From a virus, in IMG/VR virus record IMGVR_UViG_3300033148_006239, positions 1-64,000 of that record: a DNA stretch of 64,000 nucleotides, one strand, 5' to 3'. Of the stretch, positions 13,521 through 20,714 are shown piece after piece (position 1 is the stretch's first letter; each line of letters starts with the position of its first letter). Made by a program: the position numbers and the translations under genes. The notes beneath the pieces are model-generated. The model made no database searches. It saw nothing but the letters and a program-made list of their open reading frames with translations, and was not told the origin of the DNA.

Positions 13521-13835
13521 TTATTCTTCTGTAGATTCAGTGATTTCTTCGATATGCTCAACAGATTCTGCGGCTTGTTTTTCTGCGGCTTGTTTTTCTG
13601 CTTTCTGATTTTCTAATTCAGCATTTAGCTGTGTTGCTATCCATGTAGCTTTAGATTCAAGTGTTTTATCAGCAAATATTACTTTTGTCTCTTTAAATTG
13701 TAAAAATTCCCACAGTGACATCTTATAAATTAACTTATCACATATGACTGTACTAAAATTTGCTTTAAAGTTAAATGTATCTAAATCACCAACAAAGATA
13801 ATTAACTTCTTTTTTTCATTTTTAATGTTATCCAT
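13521..13835 (-). CDS. 104-residue protein, Glu/Ala-rich tail
   Basis: The first ~75 residues look like a small alpha/beta domain ('KLIIFVGDLDTFNFKANFS'). The tail repeats A-E-K-Q-A-A-E-K-Q-A-A-E. No family is recognised. One base separates it from the 13837-14100 gene. Confidence 0.65.
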   Translation of the reverse strand: MDNIKNEKKKLIIFVGDLDTFNFKANFSTVICDKLIYKMSLWEFLQFKETKVIFADKTLESKATWIATQLNAELENQKAEKQAAEKQAAESVEHIEEITESTEE

Positions 13836-13836
13836 T

Positions 13837-14100
13837 TTAAAATCCTATATTTTCAATTACATCATTTAAAAAATTAAACTGATTCTGTGTTTCTGCAAAA
13901 TCACTAGCTGATTTATTTTCATACCACTCATCTAAAACTTGAGTAAATTTATTTATTTTATCGTGTTCCCAATTATCTACAATATACATCTTTATTTCAC
14001 GAATAAATTTATTTCCATCATTTATATTTGCTTTTTTAATAGCATCTTTTAAGTGACCAGGATGATGCAATTCAACAGCAGATATTATTTCAATAATCAT
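13837..14100 (-). CDS. 87-residue protein, unknown
   Basis: SD ATGGAGTCAAT, about 30 bases after a promoter-like element (14130-14147). Helical, no recognised motif. First gene behind that promoter. Confidence 0.65.
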   Translation of the reverse strand: MIIEIISAVELHHPGHLKDAIKKANINDGNKFIREIKMYIVDNWEHDKINKFTQVLDEWYENKSASDFAETQNQFNFLNDVIENIGF

Positions 14101-14129
14101 ATTGACTCCATCTAAACACGTAACTTTAC

Positions 14130-14147
14130 TTTTATAATATAATAAAA
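14130..14147 (-). promoter_or_regulatory. Leftward promoter element
   Basis: On the minus strand TTTTATTATATTATAAAA, nearly identical to the rightward elements at 4387 and 6136. It stands in the 60-base gap between two genes. Confidence 0.5.
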
Positions 14148-14161
14148 GATATTAAAATTAT

Positions 14162-14488
14162 TTAATCAAAAGTTTTACTAAAAGGCGATTTTAAATCATC
14201 TAAACATTTTTGATATAATACACAAAATATTTTATAAAGTCTCTTAAACCAATCATCTGGTTCAATAGTATTAGATTTAAAAAATTCAAACCATGTACTA
14301 TCTTTATTTTCAAATTCTTCTTTGTTATATTTTGAAAACCCTATCTTTGTTGTTTCTAAAGGATCGTTAATATAAATAAGTTTTACTAAATTATAATCAT
14401 CAACAACTCCTTGAGTTATTATTGGAGTAACCTCGCAAATACACTCTTCATCTAATCCTCTTTTACTGAATGCTGACATTCTTTTCAT
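14162..14488 (-). CDS. 108-residue protein, unknown
   Basis: Contains 'CICEVTPIITQG', a Trp-rich middle and no recognised domain. Overlaps the upstream gene by four bases. Confidence 0.6.
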   Translation of the reverse strand: MKRMSAFSKRGLDEECICEVTPIITQGVVDDYNLVKLIYINDPLETTKIGFSKYNKEEFENKDSTWFEFFKSNTIEPDDWFKRLYKIFCVLYQKCLDDLKSPFSKTFD

Positions 14489-14724
14489 TTTTTAGCAACT
14501 AATTTCTTTAATTGATCAACAATTTCTTTATATTTGTTATGTTCATATTGTTTAATCTTAAGATTTATTTCTTCAAAATATTCTTTAACATGATATTTTC
14601 TATTATTAATAAATTTTATTTCAGTAACTTGATGTCCTTCAATATCAACATATTCAATAGTTAAAATATTATTATAATTAACCAATATCGTTTTATTAAA
14701 TGATACTTCTGTCAATTCAATCAT
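14485..14724 (-). CDS. 79-residue protein, unknown
   Basis: Mostly beta-strands in the first 50 residues ('TILVNYNNILTIEYVDI') followed by a Lys-rich helix. Overlaps both neighbours by 4 bases, so translation is probably coupled. No family is recognised. Confidence 0.65.
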   Translation of the reverse strand: MIELTEVSFNKTILVNYNNILTIEYVDIEGHQVTEIKFINNRKYHVKEYFEEINLKIKQYEHNKYKEIVDQLKKLVAKK

Positions 14725-15056
14725 TTCTGTATCCCTATAGATTTCAATTCTTTTCTAAGATTGTTACACCGCTCTCCGTCAATAGAAAAATTTCTACATA
14801 TCATAGGCCTATCCTCATAAATCTCACACAAAAATCCTTCAATATGATTTCCCACCAAAAACACACACCTAGACATATTATTATAAAAATCATCATGTTT
14901 TACCTTTAAATAACCTTTGCCTTCTTTATCAAAAATAATATGTTCTTCAGAAAACATTTCTATTTCTCTATCCTGAAGACGAACATATTTCTTAGGAAAC
15001 CCAGGCATCATACAACAAATTCCACATTCTTGACAATTATATTCATTCATGATCAT
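14721..15056 (-). CDS. YkgJ-type zinc/iron cluster protein
   Basis: 111 residues. The N-terminal 'NCQECGICCMMPGFPKKY' is the C-x2-C-x2-CC signature of the YkgJ/FliB-like family (PF03692). Further Cys residues follow in 'SRCVFL', 'FLCEIYEDRPMICRNF' and 'GERC'. The family coordinates a metal centre. Some members methylate flagellin lysines, but most lack known function. Start overlaps the previous stop. Confidence 0.8.
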   Translation of the reverse strand: MIMNEYNCQECGICCMMPGFPKKYVRLQDREIEMFSEEHIIFDKEGKGYLKVKHDDFYNNMSRCVFLVGNHIEGFLCEIYEDRPMICRNFSIDGERCNNLRKELKSIGIQK

Positions 15057-15468
15057 AATTCTCTATATTTCCTTCAGGAAATAGTTCTAAATGCTCTTTT
15101 TCATATGCGTCTAAAACAGCAATTATTTCTTTAGGTGATTTACCGGCAAGTGTTTGAATATTTATATTAAACATTTGTCTAATACTTTTAACAACTTCAT
15201 TGGTATATCCAATAGTATTACACATTAATTGTTCTACTTCTGATCTTGTATTAACAAGACTTTCGTAGATCATATTTTCAACCAAAACATCTTGAAATTC
15301 ATCATAGGCATCATATTTAGCACCTGCTAATCTAACTTCACAATCAACCCATTTATATGCAAAAAATATAGAAAGCAATATTGAAAGAACAAAAATACCT
15401 TTAAATACCCACGTGGGCATTATAAGACTATTTTTTAGTTCTTTTATAACATCATCAGGAATTTCCAT
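15043..15468 (-). CDS. Single-pass membrane protein
   Basis: 141 residues. A hydrophobic segment at about residues 22-40 ('GIFVLSILLSIFFAYKWV') is followed by a ~100-residue soluble helical domain. No family is recognised. SD GAGGAGCAAT just upstream. Confidence 0.65.
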   Translation of the reverse strand: MEIPDDVIKELKNSLIMPTWVFKGIFVLSILLSIFFAYKWVDCEVRLAGAKYDAYDEFQDVLVENMIYESLVNTRSEVEQLMCNTIGYTNEVVKSIRQMFNINIQTLAGKSPKEIIAVLDAYEKEHLELFPEGNIENYDHE

Positions 15469-15477
15469 AATTGCTCC

Positions 15478-15990
15478 TCAATTTACACGTTTAGGTGTAG
15501 TTTTATTTTCATCATCTCCATGGGCCATATCTTTTTCTTGTACTTCTTTTTCTTTTGCTTTAGCCTCTTCCATTTTTCTTTTATTTTCTTTAACTATATT
15601 TGAACCTTTTGGAGGTGTTCTTTGAATAAAATTACCTTTATCATCTTTTGAAGATAAAAGATACATCATAGGTGCTTGTTCAAATACTTTAAATTCTTCT
15701 TTAGTTGAAATACCTTCAAATTCATTTAAACATATTTTACGTGCAATACGTAAATTCATTCTAATTTCTTCTTCATCGAGAGATGTCATTTCTTCTTCTA
15801 ACTGAAATAGATATGTTACTAATACAGTCAATAACGTTTGAGTTGATTGCCTAGTAGCTACTTCGGCACCTCTAACTTTTACTAATCTTAATATTAAATC
15901 ACCTGTATTTTTTCTAACATATCCTTTAGAATCTTTTTTCTCTTTTTTTTCTTTGCTATTTATTTCAACTACTTTTTCTTCATCTGACAT
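15478..15990 (-). CDS. 170-residue charged protein, unknown
   Basis: Lys/Glu-rich ends surround a central helical domain (about residues 30-115). SD AGGAGATTTTTT follows the hairpin at 16006-16027. Possibly a nucleoid or virion-associated protein from its charge, but nothing specific is seen. Confidence 0.7.
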   Translation of the reverse strand: MSDEEKVVEINSKEKKEKKDSKGYVRKNTGDLILRLVKVRGAEVATRQSTQTLLTVLVTYLFQLEEEMTSLDEEEIRMNLRIARKICLNEFEGISTKEEFKVFEQAPMMYLLSSKDDKGNFIQRTPPKGSNIVKENKRKMEEAKAKEKEVQEKDMAHGDDENKTTPKRVN

Positions 15991-16005
15991 AAAAAATCTC
16001 CTATA

Positions 16006-16027
16006 CTAGGGCCAATTAAGGCCCTAG
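16006..16027 (-). promoter_or_regulatory. Leader hairpin before the 15478-15990 gene
   Basis: CTAGGGCC (16006-16013) pairs exactly with GGCCCTAG (16020-16027), loop of 6. On the minus strand TATAGGAG follows directly. It could also attenuate readthrough from the HU-like gene, whose stop is at 16037. Confidence 0.6.
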
Positions 16028-16036
16028 ATTTTTGAA

Positions 16037-16405
16037 TTATTTTTTCTTTTTTGAAGTCTTTTTAGCTGCTGGTTTAGCAGCACTTTTTGAAGATGTTCTT
16101 TTAACTTTTTCAAACTTTCCAATTTTCACGGCTTCGCGAGTCACATTTGAAAAAATAATCTTAGGAACAGTTTTTGCTGGAATTTTAATCTTTTCACCAG
16201 TTGAAGGATTAACACCATTTCTAGCCTGCTTGTCTTTAGGATAAAACGTACCAAAACCAGTGATTTTGACACGTACTTTTTTAGCCAAATTTTCTGTAAT
16301 AATATCAAAGATTGCTCTAGTGATTTTATTAACATCAGAAAATTTAACTTCAGTCTTAGTAGAAACAGCTTTTTCAAGCTCGAACATGTTTAATGTCTTA
16401 GACAT
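16037..16405 (-). CDS. HU/IHF-like DNA-bending protein
   Basis: 122 residues. HU fold signature 'GFGTFYPKDKQARNGVNPST' is followed by G-E-K-I-K-I-P-A-K and 'PKIIFS', with a Lys/Ala-rich tail (A-A-K-P-A-A-K-K-T) beyond the usual ~90 residues. Binds and bends DNA. It would compact phage DNA or assist replication and recombination complexes. SD AAGGAGTG. A second, more divergent HU-like gene lies at 17150-17440. Confidence 0.9.
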   Translation of the reverse strand: MSKTLNMFELEKAVSTKTEVKFSDVNKITRAIFDIITENLAKKVRVKITGFGTFYPKDKQARNGVNPSTGEKIKIPAKTVPKIIFSNVTREAVKIGKFEKVKRTSSKSAAKPAAKKTSKKKK

Positions 16406-16415
16406 AATACACTCC

Positions 16416-16919
16416 TTAAATTTTTAAAATTTTTCTGAAGACGTTTTTATTCACACACTCTATAAACAGCATTGAATAATTAGTTAAATCTATTATTGAA
16501 TCTAATAAATCATCATGTTTTTGATGTGTTAACATATAAACAATTCTTTGTAATTTAAAAATTATTAACACATATATTCCTGGTGAATTACATAATTTAT
16601 ATGCATCACCATATTTAGTATTCCTCTCTTCTAGAATAGAAATACATACATCTCTAAAATAAGTGTCTTGATTTATTTTATTATTGTAATACTTTTGTGA
16701 TAAAATAATTGCACAAAATAAAAGTTTAAAAAGTTTTTTCTTTTTTAAGAAAATAAAAAATGAAAATTTAAACGAACTCTTAAGAAATTGATCAAGAAGA
16801 TGACTAAAATATTCAATATCTGCTTGTGAATCAAAATCTGAATCTAAGCCTGAATACATAATCTCAGATTTTGACATTGCTTTATTATATATTTCTTTAA
16901 CTTTTTTTATGTTCACCAT
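16416..16919 (-). CDS. 167-residue helical protein, unknown
   Basis: Start at the ATG after GAGGAGCAAA rather than the in-frame ATG at 16931. Contains a strongly basic, aromatic stretch (F-L-K-K-K-K-L-F-K-L-L-F). No recognised family. Confidence 0.65.
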   Translation of the reverse strand: MVNIKKVKEIYNKAMSKSEIMYSGLDSDFDSQADIEYFSHLLDQFLKSSFKFSFFIFLKKKKLFKLLFCAIILSQKYYNNKINQDTYFRDVCISILEERNTKYGDAYKLCNSPGIYVLIIFKLQRIVYMLTHQKHDDLLDSIIDLTNYSMLFIECVNKNVFRKILKI

Positions 16920-17148
16920 TTTGCTCCTCATTTAAACTTACTACTTTAATTTGTCTATTAGAAGGGTCAATATTATCATTAGATTCAGTGATAATTAAAA
17001 ATTTATCATCAGGAATATACTCAGAAAAATGAACTTTTGTATTATTATTACAAACAATACAAGCTACAGTATTTTCTTTAATTAAACTACTCATTTGTTC
17101 TAACCATTCGATCCATTTAGCAAGATCTTTATCACATTTATTTTGCAT
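16897..17148 (-). CDS. 83-residue protein, unknown
   Basis: Start at the ATG after GAGGAATAAT. Contains 'ACIVCNNNTKVHFSEYIP', a possible single C-x2-C site, and no more. Overlaps the downstream gene. Confidence 0.6.
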   Translation of the reverse strand: MQNKCDKDLAKWIEWLEQMSSLIKENTVACIVCNNNTKVHFSEYIPDDKFLIITESNDNIDPSNRQIKVVSLNEEQNGEHKKS

Positions 17149-17149
17149 A

Positions 17150-17440
17150 TTATTCCTCATTATAATATTTAATCATTGCTCTAAATTTGCTTGACGGAAC
17201 AAATCTAACAAATATGTAACCCTTTTTCAATAAAAATTCTTTACCTTTCAATTTAATTTTTCTATCCTTTTTTCTAAAGAACGTCTTTAGAGATCCTACT
17301 TTACCTATATGAACGTCTGAATTGTTATTTAATATCATATCGATAATAACATCATTTGCCTCATTTAAAATACGTCTAACACTTCTCTCTGATATCTTTG
17401 TTCGTTTATGTATATTTCTAACAAGGAGGTTGAATGTCAT
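17150..17440 (-). CDS. Divergent HU/IHF-like protein
   Basis: 96 residues. N-terminal helices ('KISERSVRRILNEANDVI') then 'VHIGKVGSLKTFFRKKDRK', which matches the HU G-x-G-x-F-x-x-x-x-x-x-x-R region in order, and 'FVRFVPSSKFR'. The usual proline at the arm tip is not evident. It probably binds DNA and may pair with the 16037 product. Overlaps the UvsW-like gene by 23 bases. Confidence 0.65.
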   Translation of the reverse strand: MTFNLLVRNIHKRTKISERSVRRILNEANDVIIDMILNNNSDVHIGKVGSLKTFFRKKDRKIKLKGKEFLLKKGYIFVRFVPSSKFRAMIKYYNEE

Positions 17441-18890
17441 CTAAATATCCATTTTCTATACCGACATAAGATTCCCTACTGTCAGTAATGTAATAATTAT
17501 ACTGTTTATAGTGAAATTGTCTTGAGTTTTTCATGCCTTGAGATCTCGCATCAGAATCAACTATATCATAGACGTGCGGCTTTTTCTTTTTTGAAAAATT
17601 TCTTCTTATCCTACCAGGAACTTGCTTAGACAAAATTTTGTCTGAAAATGGTGTAGTCAATATTTCAGTATCAAATTGTGGAAGATCAAATGCTTCACTC
17701 ATTAAATGATATGACGCATATATAACTCTCGTAGAATCATCTATTTTAACTTTTCTTTGAGTCTTTCCTGTATACTTAATTACATATTTTGATAAATTTG
17801 GATGATTTTTATTAAAGTCTTCTATCAAAAAATCAATATGCTTAATCCTATGACTCAGAATAATAATCTTTCTACCCTGTTTTAAGCATTTAAATACAAT
17901 ATTATTGATTAAAGAATTTCTTTCTTTACTATTATAAATTGCTTCTAAATAAACGTTGAAATCATCATGACTGAAATTGATATTAGTATAAATAAATTTG
18001 ATTTTAACATTCAATGCATCTGTTTCTTCAACGTTGAATATTCTTTTACCAATACTCCACATAAAAACATTAAAATTATCATTACGTTTCGGTGTCGCAG
18101 TACACCCTTTTCTTAATTTTGCAGCAAATCTATCAATTGATTTTCTAAACTCGAATGAACCAAAACGATGTGCTTCATCAAAGATAACTAAACCAAAATT
18201 ATCATAAAATTCACAATGATCTTTGTTATATGGCATTCCAATAAGTGTTTGAACCGTACTTATACAAATATCTTCACCTTTATATCTTTTACCTGATCCT
18301 TGTATACCTATACTTTCAGTATCTGTAAATTCTAATATCTTCTCTTTCCATTGTCTAATTAAAAAATCTTGATTTACAACAATGCATGTTTTCTTTTTTA
18401 ATCTACACATGACCTCAATCATCATTATTGTTTTACCACTACCAGTATCTGAAACTAATACATCTGTTTTATTTTGTACTAGACTATTTACAGGCTTTCT
18501 TTGAAATTTCTTTAATTTAATTTTTGAATTTATAACAATAGTATCACCTTCTATTGTTTCATCTTTAACATTTAATTTAGAATAATTATAATATCCTCTT
18601 GGAACTGCAAACAAATTATTAGTACGATGATAAATTTTAATTTTCTCATCAATATCTTCAAGTAAATATGTCATTTGCCTAGCACGTTTCTTTAAATTCC
18701 TTTGCTCTACTGTTTCTGGTTTATCTATATTAATTGAATCTATATATTGTTTAGTTTTTACATATTCTGGATTATCTAAAATAAGCTCAGACTTTAATCT
18801 GAGAATTAGATTTTTATATCGCTTGAAATCACCTTTGTCTTTCTCAAATGTTAAAAAGCGTCGTACTACCATATCAATATCCATATTCAT
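17418..18890 (-). CDS. uvsW: UvsW-like superfamily 2 DNA helicase
   Basis: About 490 residues. Motif I 'VSDTGSGKT', motif II 'VIFDEAHRFGS', motif III-like 'GCTATPKR', and in the second RecA-like domain 'IILSHRIKHI', 'VIYASYHLMSEAFDLP' and 'SKQVPGRIRR' (motif VI). This order matches T4 UvsW, which drives branch migration and moves replication from R-loop to recombination-dependent mode. Start at the ATG of 18890; the track to a TTG at 18893 adds nothing. Its start lies inside the end of the HNH gene upstream. Confidence 0.88.
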   Translation of the reverse strand: MNMDIDMVVRRFLTFEKDKGDFKRYKNLILRLKSELILDNPEYVKTKQYIDSINIDKPETVEQRNLKKRARQMTYLLEDIDEKIKIYHRTNNLFAVPRGYYNYSKLNVKDETIEGDTIVINSKIKLKKFQRKPVNSLVQNKTDVLVSDTGSGKTIMMIEVMCRLKKKTCIVVNQDFLIRQWKEKILEFTDTESIGIQGSGKRYKGEDICISTVQTLIGMPYNKDHCEFYDNFGLVIFDEAHRFGSFEFRKSIDRFAAKLRKGCTATPKRNDNFNVFMWSIGKRIFNVEETDALNVKIKFIYTNINFSHDDFNVYLEAIYNSKERNSLINNIVFKCLKQGRKIIILSHRIKHIDFLIEDFNKNHPNLSKYVIKYTGKTQRKVKIDDSTRVIYASYHLMSEAFDLPQFDTEILTTPFSDKILSKQVPGRIRRNFSKKKKPHVYDIVDSDARSQGMKNSRQFHYKQYNYYITDSRESYVGIENGYLDDIQPPC

Positions 18891-19305
18891 CAATTAAATA
18901 ATTACGTAATTCTTTATATTCTTCATCTGTTAATTTATACTTTTCATTTTTTAATTTTTTGTCAAGTTGTTGATCTTTTGCAGTTCCCCATAATAAATTA
19001 GAAACATGATTATTTGATGGATCATTATCTAAATGCCTTGTTTGTAAACCTTTACTCAAGCCATCACCTAAATTTGATTTAAATTTCCATAATACTAAAT
19101 GATGTACCGCAATTCTTTTTGAATTAATATATCCCGTTTTATTATCGTGAAATAATCTAACTCTTTTATATCCACAATGATCAATATCAAATTTTAATAA
19201 TTTCCTATAAACACCTTTGACATTACCATAATTAGATACAGAATATCTACTAAATATACCTTTTGGTATTTCATCAATAACTTTCCATATCTCATCTCTA
19301 ATAAT
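18874..19305 (-). CDS. NUMOD4/HNH homing-type endonuclease lacking a normal start
   Basis: The frame is open from just after a stop at 19315-19317. It reads 'DEIWKVIDEIPKGIFSRYSV', then S-N-Y-G-N-V-K (NUMOD4 pattern), then 'RIAVHHLVLWKF' and 'RHLDNDPSNNHVSNLLWGT' (HNH). No ATG, GTG or TTG precedes the NUMOD4 part; only ATT codons (19300-19305) could start it, and the first TTG is at 19059. It may use a rare start, be coupled to the upstream gene, or be 5'-damaged. Free-standing homing endonucleases invade phage genes. Confidence 0.6.
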   Translation of the reverse strand: MIRDEIWKVIDEIPKGIFSRYSVSNYGNVKGVYRKLLKFDIDHCGYKRVRLFHDNKTGYINSKRIAVHHLVLWKFKSNLGDGLSKGLQTRHLDNDPSNNHVSNLLWGTAKDQQLDKKLKNEKYKLTDEEYKELRNYLIDEYGY

Positions 19306-19306
19306 A

Positions 19307-19534
19307 TTACTCGTTTACTTTAAATTCATGTTTTATTTCTGTTTTCTTTTTTAAATTATAATTTTCTTTTTTTGTATCTTTTTTAGAAATATTTTTTATT
19401 AATGTTTTTAATGTTCCTTCCGTAGGATATTTCTTTTTTCTTATAAAATACTTAGCAATATTTTCAGAAAAAATTACAAATAATAATAACAATACTGCTA
19501 CTATTATTAATATTAATGTCATTATATCAATCAT
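19307..19534 (-). CDS. Small membrane-anchored protein
   Basis: 75 residues. Residues 4-26 are a transmembrane helix (I-L-I-I-V-A-V-L-L-L-L-F-V-I). The remainder is a Lys-rich cytoplasmic tail. No family is recognised. Its stop is two bases from the possible ATT start of the HNH gene. Confidence 0.65.
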   Translation of the reverse strand: MIDIMTLILIIVAVLLLLFVIFSENIAKYFIRKKKYPTEGTLKTLIKNISKKDTKKENYNLKKKTEIKHEFKVNE

Positions 19535-19556
19535 ATTTATCTCATAATCTCCTGTT

Positions 19557-19751
19557 TTATTTGCTATTGTACAATCGAATCACTGCACTTAATCCGCTTC
19601 TAACAATAACACAATTTGATTTTAATAATCCCCTGATAGCCGTTGCGTTTAAATTAACATCTTCATCGTTAAGAAAGTCATTTAATAATTTAGTTGCCTC
19701 AAGGGCGACTTGAGCTTCTTTTTCGTGTTCTTTGGCGTTTTCTTCAGTCAT
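19557..19751 (-). CDS. 64-residue protein, unknown
   Basis: Two short helices, Ala/Leu-rich, no motif. SD TGAGGTAATCA. Base composition here is a little less AT-rich than its surroundings, as in the next gene. Confidence 0.55.
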   Translation of the reverse strand: MTEENAKEHEKEAQVALEATKLLNDFLNDEDVNLNATAIRGLLKSNCVIVRSGLSAVIRLYNSK

Positions 19752-19759
19752 TGATTACC

Positions 19760-19954
19760 TCACTCTGTCTGTGTACCTACAATCTGCTTTTTTATCAAAT
19801 CCTCAATCCAGTCAGGGATAGATTCACCTATCGTTATATCTATTTTGCTACTATTATGCTGAATCAGTAGAATTAATTTAGTCTGCCAGTCATACGCCTG
19901 TTTATAGCGCTCCACTTCTTCCACTGACATCTCGTACAAGTCTTTTATTTTCAT
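19760..19954 (-). CDS. 64-residue protein, unknown
   Basis: SD AGGAGTATAGA. Starts with an acidic helix; contains 'YDWQTKLILLIQHN' and 'IPDWIEDLI'. No family. Codons such as GAG, CGC and CAG are used more than in neighbours, suggesting a recent arrival. Confidence 0.55.
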   Translation of the reverse strand: MKIKDLYEMSVEEVERYKQAYDWQTKLILLIQHNSSKIDITIGESIPDWIEDLIKKQIVGTQTE

Positions 19955-19971
19955 TCTATACTCCTATTCTA

Positions 19972-20409
19972 TCAAAATGCTTTACCATGCTTAACGGGTC
20001 TTTTCTTATTTATCTTGATCTTCTCTTTGATTTTATTTAAGATTTTAGGTTCCATTATCCCACAAAAACTAAATAATCTGATAAATGTATCAGCTATTTC
20101 TTCTTTAAAATTTGCTTTATCAGATATAGTATAAGAAAAACTTGGCATATTATTTTTATTTGCAGCTCTAAATGTTTCAAACTCTTTCATTAGAGTAATA
20201 AATCTTGCAATAACATCAACAACGTAAGCATCTTGTTCTGTCACGATAGTATTTTCTTTTGGTATAACTACTTCAAGACATTCTGCCATCTCTGATGCAA
20301 CTAAAAGTAATTGCTCAGGTACTCTTGAAACATCAAACTTTTTAGTCTTTGTTATTGATGCACAACATTTCATTATATCATCAAATTTTTCTAATTCAGA
20401 TATTTTCAT
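19972..20409 (-). CDS. MazG-like nucleotide pyrophosphohydrolase
   Basis: 145 residues. The helical pattern 'LLLVASEMAECLEV' (E-x3-E), then 'FKEEIADTFIRLFSFC' (E-E-x2-D) and the tail 'KKRPVKHGKAF' are characteristic of MazG-like all-alpha NTP pyrophosphatases. These bind Mg through the acidic residues. Phage members hydrolyse dUTP or other (d)NTPs or alter ppGpp-like alarmones. It lies next to the ribonucleotide reductase operon. Confidence 0.75.
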   Translation of the reverse strand: MKISELEKFDDIMKCCASITKTKKFDVSRVPEQLLLVASEMAECLEVVIPKENTIVTEQDAYVVDVIARFITLMKEFETFRAANKNNMPSFSYTISDKANFKEEIADTFIRLFSFCGIMEPKILNKIKEKIKINKKRPVKHGKAF

Positions 20410-20410
20410 A

Positions 20411-20662
20411 TTAATATATTAACCTCGACTTAATATTGAAACTAATCTTTTCTCTTTGCTTCAAATAAAAATTGTTATACAATCTTTTTAATCCTATAAA
20501 ACTTTTTGTTTTTGTTTTTACTCTTGCAGAAGTATATAACTTGGGTATATACTTTGCAACTAATTCTTCTAAACCTGTGTCATAATAACAAAAAAAATCA
20601 ACATAATCATCATGCCAATGTACTTCAAAATAAATATTCTTTTTACGTTTTGCTTTTGCCAT
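20411..20662 (-). CDS. 83-residue basic protein, unknown
   Basis: Starts M-A-K-A-K-R-K-K-N-I. Contains 'VHWHDDYVDFFCYYDTG' and a basic C-terminal half. SD AAGGAGAAAATT stands three to four bases after a 6-bp hairpin (20678-20696). No family is recognised. Confidence 0.6.
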   Translation of the reverse strand: MAKAKRKKNIYFEVHWHDDYVDFFCYYDTGLEELVAKYIPKLYTSARVKTKTKSFIGLKRLYNNFYLKQREKISFNIKSRLIY

Positions 20663-20677
20663 AATTTTCTCCTTACA

Positions 20678-20696
20678 TAAGATAATAACAATCTTA
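20678..20696 (-). promoter_or_regulatory. Leader hairpin before the 20411-20662 gene
   Basis: TAAGAT (20678-20683) pairs with ATCTTA (20691-20696), loop of 7 that reads TGTTATT on the sense strand. The SD AAGGAG follows. Same layout as the early rightward leaders. Confidence 0.45.
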
Positions 20697-20714
20697 GAAG
20701 AAAATTAACATAAT

